Below are positions 9,623 to 23,772 of a DNA stretch of 64,000 nt, piece after piece. Under the pieces are notes generated by a model that had not been told where the DNA came from, made no database searches, and worked only from the letters and a program-made list of their open reading frames with translations. Position 1 is the first letter of the stretch, and every line of letters begins with the position of its first letter. A program made the position numbers and the translations under genes. The DNA lies in NCBI GenBank assembly GCA_033807775.1, contig CM066322.1:17473001-17537000 (forward strand). Reading direction: 5' to 3'. The stretch comes from Saussurea involucrata (Eukaryota; Streptophyta; Magnoliopsida; Asterales; Asteraceae).

Positions 9623-12600
9623 AACTCCTACCAACAGATGGGGTTGAGAATGGGGAAGCAATTAAACTTGTAATTATACCCTTTTATTTAATTATTGATC
9701 ATAAACTATTCTTTACCAAATGTTCTATAAAAAATTTATTATTATTACTGATTATGATATTTTATCTTCACGTACTTAATTCAAATATTATTAAATTTGG
9801 TATATAACTGTATTTAGGTTGTTTTCAGAAAAAAAAAAACTTTAGTTAGGTTCAACCCATTATTAGCAATGTTAATCAAGAAGCAAAAGGAAGAGATCAC
9901 AGTACAATTTCAGCACCTTCATTGCCTCATTTACCTCAACTCATCAAGAAGAGTGTGCAACTCCTACTAACAGAGAAGTAGAGATTACGAGAACATCAAG
10001 AACAGTACTGTGCAACTCCTACTAACAGTGCAGCATCAAGAATAGCACTGTGCAACTCCTACTAACAGAGAAGCATCAAGAACAGTACTGTGCAACCCCT
10101 ACCAACAGATGTGGTTGAGAATGGGGAAGCAATTAAACTTGTAATTATACCCTTTTATTTAATTATTGATCATAAACTATTCTTTACCAAATGTTCTATA
10201 AAAAAATTATTATTATTTTTTATTATGATATTTTATCTTCACGTACATAATTCAAAAATTATTAAATTTCGTATATAACTGTATTTAGGTTGTTTTCAGA
10301 AAAAACTTTATTTAGGTTTAACCCATTATTAGCAATGTTAATCAAGAAGCAAAAGGATGAGATCACAGTACAATTTCAGCAGCTTCATTGCCTCATTTCC
10401 TCAACTCATCAAGAAGAGTGTGCAACTCCTACTAACAGAGAAGTAAAGATTACGAGAACATCAAGAACAATACTGTGCAACACCTACTAACAGATAAGCA
10501 TCAAGAACAGTATTGTGCAACTCCTACCAACAGATGGGGTTGAGAATGGGGAAGCAATTAAACTTGTAATTATACCCTTTTATTTAATTATTGATCATAA
10601 ACTATTCTTTACCAAATGTTCTATAAAAAAATTTATTATTATTACTGATTATGATATTTTATCTTCACGTACGTAATTCAAATATTATTAAATTTGGTAT
10701 ATAACTGTATTTAGGTTGTTTTCAGAAAAAAAAACTGTATTTAGGTTCAACCCATTATTAGCAATGTTAATCAAGAAGCAAAAGGAAGAGATCACAGTAC
10801 AATTTCAGCACCTTCATTGCCTCATTTACCTCAACTCATCAAGAAGAGTGTGCAACTCCTACTAACAGAGAAGTAGAGATTGCGAGAACATCAAGAACAA
10901 CACTGTGCAACTCCTACTAACAAAGAAGCATCAAGAACAATACTGTGCAACTCCTACTAACAGAGAAGCATCAAGAACAGTACTGTGCAACACCTACCAA
11001 CAGATGGGGTTGAGAACGGGGAAGCAATTAAACTTGTAATTATACCCTTTTATTTAATTATTGATCATAAACTATTCTTTACCAAATGTTCTATAAAAAA
11101 AAATTATTATTATTGATTATGATATTTTATCTTCACGTGCGTAATTCAAATATTATTAAATTTGGTATATAACTGTATTTAGGTTGTTTTCAGAAAAAAA
11201 CTTTATTTAGGTTCAACCCATTATTAGCAATGTTAATCAAGAAGCAAAAGGAAGAGATCACAGTACAATTTCAGCACCTTCATTGCCTCATTTACCTCAA
11301 CTCATCAAGAAGAGTGTGCAACTCCTACTAACAGAGAAGTAGAGATTGCGAGAACATCAAGAACAGCACTGTGCAACTCCTACTAACAGAGAAGCTTCAA
11401 GAACAGTACTGTGCAATTCCTACTAACAGTGCAGCATCAAGAACAGTACTGTGCAACTCCTACCAACAAATGGGGTTGAGAATGGGGAAGCAATTAAACT
11501 TGTAATTATACCCTTTTATTTAATTATTGATCATAAACTATTCTTTACCAAATGTTCTATAAAAAAATTATTATTATTATTGATTATGATATTTTATCTT
11601 CACGTACATAATTCAAATATTATTAAATTTCGTATATAACTGTATTTAGGTTGTATTAAGAAAAAAAACTTTATTTAGGTTCAACCCATTATTAGCAATG
11701 TTAATCAAGAAGCAAAAGGAAGAGATCACAGTACAATTTCAGCACCTTCATTGCCTCATTTACCTCAACTCATCAAGAAGAGTGTGCAACTCCTACTAAC
11801 AGAGAAGTAGAGATTGCGAGAACATCAAGAACAGTACTGTGCAACTCCTACTAACAGAGAAGCATCAAGAACAGTATTTTGCAACCCCTACTAACAGAGA
11901 AGCATCAAGAACAGTATTGTGCAACTCCTACCAACAGATGGGGTTGAGAATGGGGAAGCAATTAAACTTGTAATTATACCCTTTTATTTAATTATTGATC
12001 ATAAACTATTCTTTACCAAATGTTCTATAAAAAAATTATTATTATTATTGATTATGATATTTTATCTTCACGTACACAATTCAAATATTATTAAATTTCG
12101 TATATAACTGTATTTTGGTTGTATTTAGAAAAAAAAAACTGTATTTAGGTTCAACCCATTATTAGCAATGTTAATCAAGAAGCAAAAGGAAGAGATCACA
12201 GTACAATTTCAGCACCTTCATTGCCTCATTTACCTCAACTCATCAAGAAGAGTGTGCAACTCCTACTAACAGAGAAGTAGAGATTGCGAGAACATCAAGA
12301 ACAGTACTGTGCAACTCCTACTAACAGAGAAGCATCAAGAACAGTACTGTGCAACCCCTACTAACAGAGAAGCATCAAGAACAGTATTGTGCAACTCCTA
12401 CCAACAGATGGGGTTGAGAATGGGGAAGCAATTAAACTTGTAATTATACCCTTTTATTTAATTATTGATCATAAACTATTCTTTACCAAATGTTCTATAA
12501 AAAAATTATTATTATTGATTATGATATTTTATCTTCACGTACATAATTCAAATATTATTAAATTTCGTATATAACTGTATTTAGGTTGTATTCAGAAAAA

Positions 12601-15600
12601 AAAACTTTATTTAGGTTCAACCCATTATTAGCAATGTTAATCAAGAAGCAAAAGGAAGAGATCACAGTACAATTTCAGCACCTTCATTGCCTCATTTACC
12701 TCAACTCATCAAGAAGAGTGTGCAACTCCTACTAACAGAGAAGTAGAGATTACGAGAACATCAAGAACAGTACTGTGCAACCCCTACTAACAGAAAAGCA
12801 TTAAGAATAGCACTATGCAACTCCTACTAACAGAGAAGCATCAAGAACAGTACTGTGCAACTCCTACCAACAGATGGGGTTGAGAATGGGGAAACAATTA
12901 AACTTGTAATAATATCATTTTATTTAATTATTGATCATAAACTATTCTTTACCAAATGTTCTATAACTTTTTTTTATTATTATTGATTATGATATTTTAT
13001 CTTCACGTACGTAATTCAAATATTATTAAATTTGGTATATAACTGTATTTAGGTTGTTTTCAGGAAAAAAAATTTATTTAGGTTCAACTTATTATTAGCA
13101 ATGTTAAATAAGAAGCAAAAGGAAGAGATCACAGTACAATTTCAGCACCTTCATTGCCTCATTTACCTTAACTCATCAAGAAGAGTGTGCAACTCCTACT
13201 AACAGAGAAGTAGAGATTACGAGAACATCAAAAACAGTACTGTGCAACTCCTACTAACAGAGAAGCATCAATAACAGTACTGTGTAACTCCTACTAACAG
13301 AGAAGCATCAAGAACAATACTGTGCAACTCCTACTAACAGATGGGGTTGAGAATGGGGAAGCAATTAAACTTGTAATTATACCCTTTTATTTAATTATTG
13401 ATCATAAACTATTCTTTACCAAATGTTCTATAAAAAAATTATTATTATTATTGATTATGATATTTTATCTTCACGTGCGTAATTCAAATATTATTAAATT
13501 TTGGTATATAACTGTATTTAGGTTGTTTTCAGGAAAAAAACTTTATTTAGGTTCAACCCATTATTAGCAATGTTAATCAAGAAGCAAAAGGAAAAGATCA
13601 CAGTACAATTTCAGCACCTTCATTGCCTCATTTACCTCAACTCATCATGAAGAGTGTGTAACTCCTACTAACAGAGATGTAGAGATTACGAGAACATCAA
13701 GAACATTATTGTGCAACTCCTACTAACAGAGAAGCATCAAGAACAATACTGTGCAACTCCTACCAACAGATGGGGTTGCGAATGGGGAAGCAATTAAACT
13801 TGTAATTATACACTTTTATTTAATTATTGATCATAAACTATTCTTTACCAAATGTTCTATAAAAAAATTATTATTATTATTGATTATGATATTTTATCTT
13901 CACGTACGTATTTCAAATATTATTAAATTTCGTATATAACTGTATTTAGGTTGTTTTCAGAAAAAAAAACTTTATTTAGGTTCCACCCATTATTAGCAAT
14001 GTTAATCAAGTAGCAAAAGGAAGAGATCACAGTACAATTTCAACACCTTCATTGCCTCATTTACCTCAACTCATCAAGAAGAGTGTGCAACTCCTACTAA
14101 CAGAGAAGTAGAGATTACGAGAACATCAAGAACAGTACTGTGCAACTCCTACTAACAGAGAAGTATCATAAACAGTACTGTGCAACTCCTACCAACAGAT
14201 GGGGTTGAGAATGGGGAAGCAATTAAACTTGTAATTATACCCTTTTATTTAATTATTGATCATAAACTATTCTTTACCAAATGTTCTATAAAAAATTTTA
14301 TTATTATTACTGATTATCATATTTTATCTTCACGTACGTAATTCAAATATTATTAAATTAGGTATATAACTGTATTTAGGTTGTTTTCAGAAAAAAAAAC
14401 TTTATTTAGGTTCAACCCATTATTAGCAATGTTAATCAAGAAGCAAAAGGAAAAGATCACAGTACAATTTCAGCACCTTCATTGCCTCATTTACCTCAAC
14501 TCATCAAGAAGAGTGTGTAACTCCTACTAACAGAGATGTAGAGATTACGAGAACATCAAGAACATTATTGTGCAACTCCTACTAACAGAGAAGCATCAAG
14601 AACAATACTGTGCAACTCCTACCAACAGATGGGGTTGCGAATGGGGAAGCAATTAAACTTGTAATTATACACTTTTATTTAATTATTGATCATAAACTAT
14701 TCTTTACCAAATGTTCTATAAAAAAATTATTATTATTATTGATTATGATATTTTATCTTCACGTACGTATTTCAAATATTATTAAATTTCGTATATAACT
14801 GTATTTAGGTTGTTTTCAGAAAAAAAAACTTTATTTAGGTTCCACCCATTATTAGCAATGTTAATCAAGTAGCAAAAGGAAGAGATCACAGTACAATTTC
14901 AACACCTTCATTGCCTCATTTACCTCAACTCATCAAGAAGAGTGTGCAACTCCTACTAACAGAGAAGTAGAGATTACGAGAACATCAAGAACAGTACTGT
15001 GCAACTCCTACTAACAGAGAAGTATCATAAACAGTACTGTGCAACTCCTACCAACAGATGGGGTTGAGAATGGGGAAGCAATTAAACTTGTAATTATACC
15101 CTTTTATTTAATTATTGATCATAAACTATTCTTTACCAAATGTTCTATAAAAAATTTTATTATTATTACTGATTATCATATTTTATCTTCACGTACGTAA
15201 TTCAAATATTATTAAATTAGGTATATAACTGTATTTAGGTTGTTTTCAGAAAAAAAAACTTTATTTAGGTTCAACCCATTATTAGCAATGTTAATCAAGA
15301 AGCAAAAGTAAGAGATCACAGTACAATTTCAGCAGCTTCATTGCCTCATTTACCTCAACTCATCAAGAAGAGTGTGCAACTCCTACTAACAGAGAAGTAG
15401 AGATTACTAGAACATCAAAAACAGTACTGTGCAACTCCTACTAACAGAGAAGCATCAAAAACAGTATTGTGCAACTGCTACTAATAGAGAAGCATCAACA
15501 ACAGTACTGTGCAACTCCTATCAACAGATGGGGTTGAGAATGGGAACCAATTAAACTTGTAATTATACCCTTTTATTTAATTATTGATCATAAACTATTC

Positions 15601-15867
15601 TTTACCAAATGTTCTATAAATTTTTTTATTATTATTATTGATTATGATATTTTATCTTCACGTACGTAATTCAAATATTATTAAATTTGGTATATAATTG
15701 TATTTAGGTTGTTTTCAGGAAAAAAAACTTTATTTAGGTTCAACCCATTATTAGCAATGTTAATCAAGAAGCAAAAGGAAGAGATCACAGTACAATTTCA
15801 GCACCTTCATTGCCTCATTTACCTCAACTCATCAAGAAGAGTGTGCAACTCCTACTAACAGAGAAGT
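9623..15867. repeat. Tandem satellite, segment B (about 14 monomers)
   Basis: The CAGATGGGGTTG marker occurs 14 times, spaced about 425-470 bp (for example 11467, 11936, 12406, 12870, 13339, 13768). The array resumes in phase after the chromovirus with the target duplication AACTC. Length classes differ by 40-bp sub-repeats. The right part contains an 859-bp two-monomer duplication. Confidence 0.97.
13575..15290. repeat. 859-bp dimeric higher-order repeat, two copies
   Basis: The two-monomer block from about 13575 recurs 859 bp later (13751 to 14610, 14313 to 15172). The copies share private variants such as GAGATGTAGAG, TTGCGAATGGGG, TCAAGTAGC and GATTATCATAT. The copies are nearly identical, so the duplication is recent. 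Edges are approximate. Confidence 0.85.
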
Positions 15868-17677
15868 TGTAACATCCCAAATTACAATAGGACATACATA
15901 GCATTCAAAACGTAACATTTACACATCTGGGTCCCAAAATCTCGTTACATCATTCACAAACTAAGGCTGGCGGAAACAACCTATACACACAACTGAGAAT
16001 AATCTAATTTCTACCGGAGGCACTTGTACTGTCTCTAGCTGCTTCTGTACTCTACCAATCTCTTACTCACTTATCGGAACCTCCAATTAAACGCTTACCT
16101 GAAAAGGTTTTAGTTTTGAAAAGCGAGGGTTAGACCATGAGGTCTAGTGAGTCCCCTCCAGAAACTTTTAACAACAATAATATAAAAATAATTTATAAAC
16201 AGTTCGCGTTCTTCACATAAACATCAATCATGGTACTGCACCATGTATAGGATCACATAACATTCTGCGATCGGGGCCCAAGCAGACTCCCCTCTCGCCC
16301 TCATTCGAAGCCTACGCAGACTCCCCTTCCGGAGCCCCCACGGACTCCCCTCTACCGGATAGGAGGAAACGGATTCCAACCTACCAGCCTGTCATCCATA
16401 TCCAAGGGATCATCAGAACCCGAGGATCTATCTCTGATCCCACAGTGCAGACCGACTCTACATAGCATTCACATAAACCATCTTAGTCATAAAACATGAG
16501 ATTTATAACACACTTTGCAATTCGTTTCATAGCTGAATAAACTTTTCAGTAGAGTATAATCTTCAAGGAAAACATTCGTAAAGGCTTATAAATAGATCAT
16601 GCTCATAAACATACGTTGATCAGTGAAACATACAGCTTTCATTTATGTAAAATTCATGTAAGTTAACAGGGCATTTTCGTATAATCATTTTCCTTTGAAA
16701 ACACGTAAAATCACGTATTTTAGTTAGAAAAACTCACCTGCCTTGCTTGCTCCAAAACTCCTCACTTATCCCTCTGGTCCGTTCTCGCACCTAAGGCATA
16801 ACGTAACAAGTTAAATCAGTATCTACTGACTTAAGTTCTTAGGCCATCCTTCACTTCGTCCTTAATTCATAATTAGAATTATTAACTACACCCTAGGCCT
16901 TTAATAGATAGTTTTAGCCTTAAATAAACTAAGCCCAAAAGAGAATTAATAACTCTTTCGGCCCATACTCTTGGCCCAACAAACATTTAACCCAAACAAA
17001 CCTCTGGCCTCACAACCATTCGGCCCCAACAGCCTTCGGTCCTGGTATCGATTGCGGGAGTTTTGGTCCCGGTAACTCACAACTCCCGGTACCCTTAGGT
17101 CCCGGTACACTCTCAACTCCCGGTACCCTTAGGTCCCGGTACATCCGACTCCCGGTACCGACCTTTGGGTCCCGGTGCCCTACGAACAGCGACGAATCCC
17201 AAGGTTCTAAACTCGATTTTCTTCCTAAACGCATCGTTTAGTGAGGGGTTTTCTCACCACATCATTACCCAAAAGTGTTCCATTATATTACTTAGTCACA
17301 AGAGATTTCCTAATCGGTTGATCTCATCATATTACAATCCAAATGCAAAATAAATAAATAAATAAAGCTTTCCTCAGCGTTCTCATACAGGAGGCTCAGC
17401 AAAACAAGAATTTCTATGGGCCATTAACTTAACCAGCTATGATTTAATCATAAGGGAAGAATTTCTTACCAAAATCATAATAGCTTCCTTCTCTGATCGA
17501 GAGCCAAAATTTCTTCAGCCGCCAACACTGCACCACAACTTCTAAAATGCTGAAACCTAGGGAATTGATCCCTATATATACTTCCCAAATTTGCAATTAA
17601 GCCCTCTTACTAAAACGTTCCTTTCTTCCACTTTGACCACCGAACTTTCAAACTTGATACAGTTTTGGGTTGTTACA
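15868..17677 (-). repeat. 3' LTR of LARD-like element
   Basis: 1810 bp, TGTAACATCCC to TTGGGTTGTTACA on the plus strand. It carries the inverted repeat TAGACC-ATGA-GGTCTA (16131-16146), donor-like sites, a TCCCGGTA array (17067-17177) and a minus-strand TATA tract (17571-17580). Confidence 0.95.
17067..17177. repeat. TCCCGGTA array within LARD-like LTR
   Basis: Seven copies of TCCCGGTA or TCCCGGTG in about 110 bp, with spacers (CCCTTAGG, CACTCTCAAC) different from those in the chromovirus LTR. The matching array in the other LTR is at 23258-23368. Confidence 0.85.
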
Positions 17678-17690
17678 ACACTCCCCCCTT
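17678..17690 (-). other. Polypurine tract of LARD-like element
   Basis: Minus-strand AAGGGGGGAGTGT next to the 3' LTR. Confidence 0.8.
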
Positions 17691-20600
17691 AAAAGAATTC
17701 CGTCCCCGGAATTCCTCATTGGAACAGATATGTTATCTTGCCCACGCCAAGCTGACACTTCCCCAAGGGGATGCCACTCCTGATTCAGTCAACCACCCCA
17801 CTAAACTCCAAACATGGAACATCGGTTGCATTCCTTTCAGTTCTTACGGTACTCTAACCCGTAGACTACCGTTCCTACTCGATCGTCTCAACAACCGAGA
17901 ATGAAATAAGGCTTCTCATGCATTAACACTTCCTTTAAGGAGGAATTTGTCGGAATCCCCCACTACAACACGAAACTTGTTTACTAAGAACCACTCACAC
18001 ACTTGACAGCTTGGCACAAGGCCAACCCTGTACATCCCGACCACTCACAACCCGAAGTTCCTTCACCAAACATCTATGTAATTAACATTTCCCTTCTCTC
18101 GGACTACCTAGACCACAGTTCGTCAAACTTCTCTCACATTCTCACTACTTCGCCACCCCATCCTTATACGTAACTAAGAGTAGGAACCCCCAAACCCATC
18201 GTTGAAGTGTTCACTTACTCAATTAAGCTTATCCTGAAACACCTCAGTTCCTCGCTGATTGCCACGACCGTTCAGTCATACGAAATATAACTCCGGTTAT
18301 CCTCACTCCACTAGGAGGAGTAACCATGGTCACACCATACTAATCTCACTAGCTTAAGCACTACACGACCAAATCGTTTAAACATTTCTCACAAGGTCAC
18401 TAACTTAACCCATTCAATTGTCTTATCCACTCCCTTCCTGCACAAAATCATACACAATTCCCTTCTTCAATATTCTTTCTAACGGTTCGCACACTTATCA
18501 ATATCCCTCTGCACAACCCTTCACCCTTCGGCATTACTGTCAAGCTTATTACTTCCGACCTACTAACTTCACCTCTCCACGCTAGCGTGGGGCACTGCCC
18601 ACCAACCATTACTAGCTCCTCTCCTCCGACCTTTCTAAATGCTGATATCACTTTCTTATTATTCACATAACCAAACAGTTACATCAGTATCCTAACCCAA
18701 ACATTCCACCAAGTCGTCTTGGAACGACACTAGTGTTCATCGTCACTACTCATTCTTTGATCTCCAACTTTTACTTATATAGATCCTCTTCTCGCACATA
18801 AGCAACTTAAACTCGACCAATTCATTTCAATTGTAATTAGCAACTTATTTCAAATGATAAACTCCGATTTAGATGCAATTCGTTTCTTTCTATCAACCCT
18901 ATATATATCATATTTAATCATTTAATATCATAACTTAGCATCACATCTCGCTATGCTGGTATTCACAAAATCCATCAGTCAAAATTGATTTCTTAACCAA
19001 CAACTCCACTGAATAAATCAACCATTCACAAATTACTAAATAATTTGAAATTTACATATTCCAACGTATTATCATCAACTTCTCACTTTAACCTATCGAT
19101 TTTCCCTTATCAACCCTTAGTAAGAATTTCGGTAGAACCATAACGCATTCTGTAATAACGAATAAATGTCATTACTTAACAAATCCCTAAAAATTTTAAC
19201 AACCAATCAAGGCTTATACGTCTATCGTGACATTTCAAATCACTAATGATCATACTACCACTCCGACTCATAATCATCATCCTGTCGTTCTTTAATCGTA
19301 ACCGAACTTCCCAACTTGCTCCTTCTATCTCCCTTCTAGGGTTACTCCCTTTCACATAAGAAACAATTCACGATCTACAAAGATCTAGCATTTAATATAA
19401 TACATTTGGCTAATCCACTCTTTATCCTCTTTAAACTTCCAATGATTCCAACATGCACCTACTTAGCGACTCTTACCACCAAAATAATTGGCTTCTCCTT
19501 TGGGTAGTCTCACACCATAAAGTCAACTTACACCCTATGTGCTCCAACAATCTGGTTAATAGATCGTACATCTCATCTGTAGACCCCAAAAGCTTCTATC
19601 TGATACTTTCTTTCTCTCTAACATCACCTCACTACGATACTAGTCGATACATTTAACTTGGCAACTAATGCAGTTACATAACTGTACATTCCTCACTTAT
19701 AACATCACACTGAAGACCAAATCTCCCATGGTCATTCATACACAATTCACACTTTCCTTCATATTCTCCTAAATACTACCATCGAGTCTATCTCGCTACG
19801 CAGTCCCTTCCCAACTTGCTGGACTATGACTCACGAGTTCCCCATTAGCTCACACGCAAACATTGTAGCTAGCTCTTCACGATCCGTGCCCTTACAAATC
19901 AAGGCACGTCCCCTCCCTGAATGATAAGATCTACACCCTCGCTTCGCTTGTGCTACATGCCTCCTCATTCTACGAATCCCTCCATATCTCACAAAATAGA
20001 ACGCTTAAATCAGACAATAATTTCTCATCCTCTTAGCACCACTACAAGGTGTTCTATCACTCTCAACTTTCTGGTTCAAGTCTTTGGCCTCGGCCATCAT
20101 ACATATTTGTCGGCTTCTACATCTACTGGAAACCTGTAACTACTTTCTCAACTTATTCTTAACATGGGTTCCCTTACGGAACCTAATCCTATCATCATAA
20201 CATAATCACTTCATAATACGTCTCCCTCTTTTCTGGACTTACTCCTGTAACATCAGTATTGCCAGCTCACCTCAAAACTCATACCCAACACCGCGGGCAT
20301 TTCGCTTACGCCTCAACACTACTCATAACGAGTTTCTAATACTGACACTCCGATGACTTCTACTCTTTCCCCTGGACCCAACCGTCCCTCGACAATCGTA
20401 CTTTCAGATACCGAACAAGGGTACAGACCCTCACACAATCACCCCTATAATTCACTTCTGACTCTTCCACCGTTCACCTTTCCTCTTGCACACAAATACT
20501 AAGTTTACAACATTCTTTCCTGATTTGTCCGACACTTCTCCACTCTTGCAGTCCTTCCTTAGCTTAACATGTACTAGAATATGACCTACTGAGTTCATAG

Positions 20601-22016
20601 CCTTCATGCATGACATTACAGTAAATAAATCTTTTCGTACATTTCATCATTTTAAATAAACAACGTTTGAAAAAAAATGAAACACTTGGGTACACATGGC
20701 CCCATCACTCTTATACTTCAACGCCCTACACAACGACTCGAGAATCGTTTGCATGCATCTTTCCGTGAACCTTAATCTTACTCAGTTCCGAACGATGTCA
20801 TTACGACAGTAACACGTTGGATGAAAATCCTTTCATACGACACAATTTCGAAAGAAATTACTGACACCAAGTAAACCGGTCGGTTCTCACACTCATTTGT
20901 ATGATATCAACAAACTACTACTCATTTGATCGTAAAAGTTTTGCTGACGAACATTCTATTGACCTTTTTGTTAATAAAAGAATTTAACTTATCATTAAAA
21001 GTGCGAAATACTTTGCAAATCGTTAACCTCAAAATTTCAATGCGCAATGCGAAGGAAGTCATCTTTTCCTTAAACATACGTCTGTACACTCTAACCCTTT
21101 TTTTGATCAAAATTGATATTTGCACATTAATCTTACATCGTGAGAAATTCATGTTACATAAAAGATCGCCATGCATGAGACTCTACTTGCCATTGAAGGC
21201 CACTCACCCCAACAAGGTCCACCACTTTACTTACGCAACTTATCCTTACCACTTCACCTACGACCAATGGTTGCCCTCTCGGCCAAGCAACAACTTGCTG
21301 AACACGCTTTCCACATCTCACTTAATCCACCCTTTCCTACAACTTTCGCTTTGATCAACTATCTCGCTTTCTACTTCTACATGCCTTCTCTTCACTGTAG
21401 GTATCTTATTCCATTTACCCTGCCCTCGAAAAGCTCAACTAAGAAGTCAGAGCTCCAATGACACTTTCCCGACTTCGACACGGCCTTTCCTTACTATTCT
21501 GATTGATCTATTCCAGGATTTCTAGAACTGGGACTCCCTCGAAATAAGAGCCCTACCCGTCCTCAAACATTCATCCTCTCCGAATCCACGAAGAGTCACC
21601 TCTAGACGGCTCACAACAGTCGATACAACACTCCTTCTCTACGATGTATATACATATGACATCATAAGTGTCCTCTCAAGAAACTTTCCCAACTAGGGGT
21701 CTCAGTCTATTCTTCAGGGATCTTGCCGACAGTCTAACGTACTAGAACACGACATAAACACTAGGTAGGTTAATATAGTAGGTTAAGCACGTACATGTAC
21801 CTGTAAGTTCGCAATTACACTGGCCAGGTGAAATCTCAAACTTACCTTACATGACAGTCCTCAGTACCCTATTAGTCCTATTTCTGTAATAGTGTCATCC
21901 TAACGCATTTCCTTATCTACAATAGTGCCCTCCTAGCGCATTTCCTGATTCTCAGTTGTGATTTCTACTCCCAAGTTTAAGTTTAGGCCCGTCCAGTCAC
22001 CTAAATCCCTTAAACT

Positions 22017-22031
22017 ATGGCTCTGATACCA
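22017..22031 (-). other. Primer-binding site of LARD-like element
   Basis: Minus strand TGGTATCAGAGCCAT, two bases from the 5' LTR, identical to the site of the chromovirus at 7878-7892. Confidence 0.93.
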
Positions 22032-23257
22032 TTTGTAACATCCCAAACTACAATAGGACATACATAGCATTCAAAACGTAACATTTACACATCTGGGTCC
22101 CAAAATCTTGTTACATCATTCACAAACTAAGGCTGGCGGAAACAACCTATACACACAACTGAGAATAATCTAATTTCTACCGGAGGCACTTGTACTGTCT
22201 CTAGCTGCTTCTGTACTCTACCAAGCTCTTACTCACTTTTCGGAACCTCCAATTAAACGCTTACCTGAAAAGGTTTTAGTTTTGAAAAGCGAGGGTTAGA
22301 CCATGAGGTCTAGTGAGTCCCCTCCAGAAACTTTTGACAACAATAATATAAAAATAATTTATAAACAGTTCGCGTTCTTCACATAAACATCAATCATGGT
22401 ACTGCACCATGTATAGGATCACATAACATTCTGCGATTGGGGCCCAAGCAGACTCCCCTCTCGCCCTCATTCGAAGCCTACGCAGACTCCCCTTCCCGGA
22501 GCCTACGCAGACTCCCCTTCCGGAGCCCCCACGGACTCCCCTCTACTGGATAGGAGGAAACAGATTCCAACCTACCAGCTTGTCATCCATATCCAAGGGA
22601 TCATCAGAACCCGAGGATCTATCTCTGATCCCACAGTGCAGACCGACTCCACATAGCATTCACATAAACCATCTTAGTCATAAAACATGAGATTTATAAC
22701 ACACTTTGCAATTCGTTTCATAGTTGAATAAACTTTTCAGTAGAGTATAATCTTCAAGGAAAACATTCGTAAAGGCTTATATATTGATCATGCTCATAAA
22801 CATACGTTAATCAGTGAAACATACAGCTTTCATTTACGTAAAATTCATGTAAGTTAACAGGGCATTTTCGTATAATCATTTTCCTTTGAAAACACGTAAA
22901 ATCACGTATTTTAGTTAGAAAAACTCACCTGCCTTGCTTGCTCCAAAACTCCTCACTTATCCCTCTGGTCCGTTCTCGCACCTAAGGCATAACGTAACAA
23001 ATTAAATCAGTATCTACTGACTTAAGTTCTTAGGCCATCCTTCACTTCGTCCTTAATTCATAATTAGAATTATTAACTACACCCTAGGCCTTTAGTAGAT
23101 AGTTTTAGCCTTAAATAAACTAAGCCCAAAAGAGAATTAATAACTCTTTCGGCCCATACTCTTGGCCCAACAAACATTTAACCCAAACAAACCTCTGGCC
23201 TCACAACCATTCGGCCCCAACAGCCTTCGGTCCTGGTATCGATTGCGGGAGTTTTGG

Positions 23258-23368
23258 TCCCGGTAACTCACAACTCCCGGTACCCTTAGGTCCCGGTACA
23301 CTCTCAACTCCCGGTACCCTTAGGTCCCGGTACATCCGACTCCCGGTACCGACCTTTGGGTCCCGGTG
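23258..23368. repeat. TCCCGGTA array within LARD-like LTR
   Basis: Matches 17067-17177 in the partner LTR without a unit-number difference. Confidence 0.85.
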
Positions 23369-23762
23369 CCCTACGAACAGCGACGAATCCCAAGGTTCTA
23401 AACTCGATTTTCTTCCTAAACGCATCGTTTAGTGAGGGTTTTTCTCACCACATCATTACCCAAAAGTGTTCCATTATATTACTTAGTCACAAGAGATTTT
23501 CTAATCGGTTGATCTCATCATATTACAATCCAAATGCAAAATAAATAAATAAATAAAGCTTTTCTCAGCGTTCTCATACATGAGGCTCAGCTAAACAAGA
23601 ATTTCTATGGGCCATTAACTTAACCAGCTATGATTTAATCATAAGGGAAGAATTTCTTACCAAAATCATAATAGCTTCCTTCTCTGATCGAGAGCCAAAA
23701 TTTCTTCAGCCGCCAACACTGCACCACAACTTCTAAAATGCTGGAAACCTAGGGAATTGATC

Positions 23763-23772
23763 CCTATATATA
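23763..23772 (-). promoter_or_regulatory. TATA box of LARD-like 5' LTR
   Basis: Minus strand TATATATAGG about 100 bp inside the LTR, at the position of the TATA box in the related chromovirus LTR (9520-9527). Confidence 0.55.

Larger units (their letters stand above)
17678..22033 (-). other. Conserved non-coding interior of LARD-like element
   Basis: 4.36 kb without a credible coding region; the open stretches are under 145 codons and match no retroelement domain. It is nonetheless similar to two other interiors in the window: 17678-about 20010 to 30464-about 32730 (for example 18322-18435 against 30991-31104, about 90% by eye), and 20930-21763 to the inverse of 59146-59990 (about 85% by eye near 21562-21763). 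The part near the primer site (21780-22016) resembles the chromovirus leader. Conservation of sequence without open frames is typical of LARD families and suggests RNA-level or packaging constraints, or simply recent common descent. Confidence 0.8.

Noticed and set aside
11451..11639. Recurrent 62-codon open frame beginning MQLLPTDGVENGE in many satellite monomers
   Set aside because: It recurs only because the monomer recurs; it is broken in most monomers by indels in the A/TTA tract, is hydrophobic low-complexity, and has no match I recognise. Treated as a by-product of the satellite.
9623..15867. CRISPR-like array of regular repeats
   Set aside because: The units are head-to-tail satellite monomers without unique spacers, in a eukaryotic context.
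20926..21461. Frames of 142 and 96 codons in the LARD-like interior
   Set aside because: Not conserved as frames in the homologous inverse region 59149-59990, and no recognisable domain.
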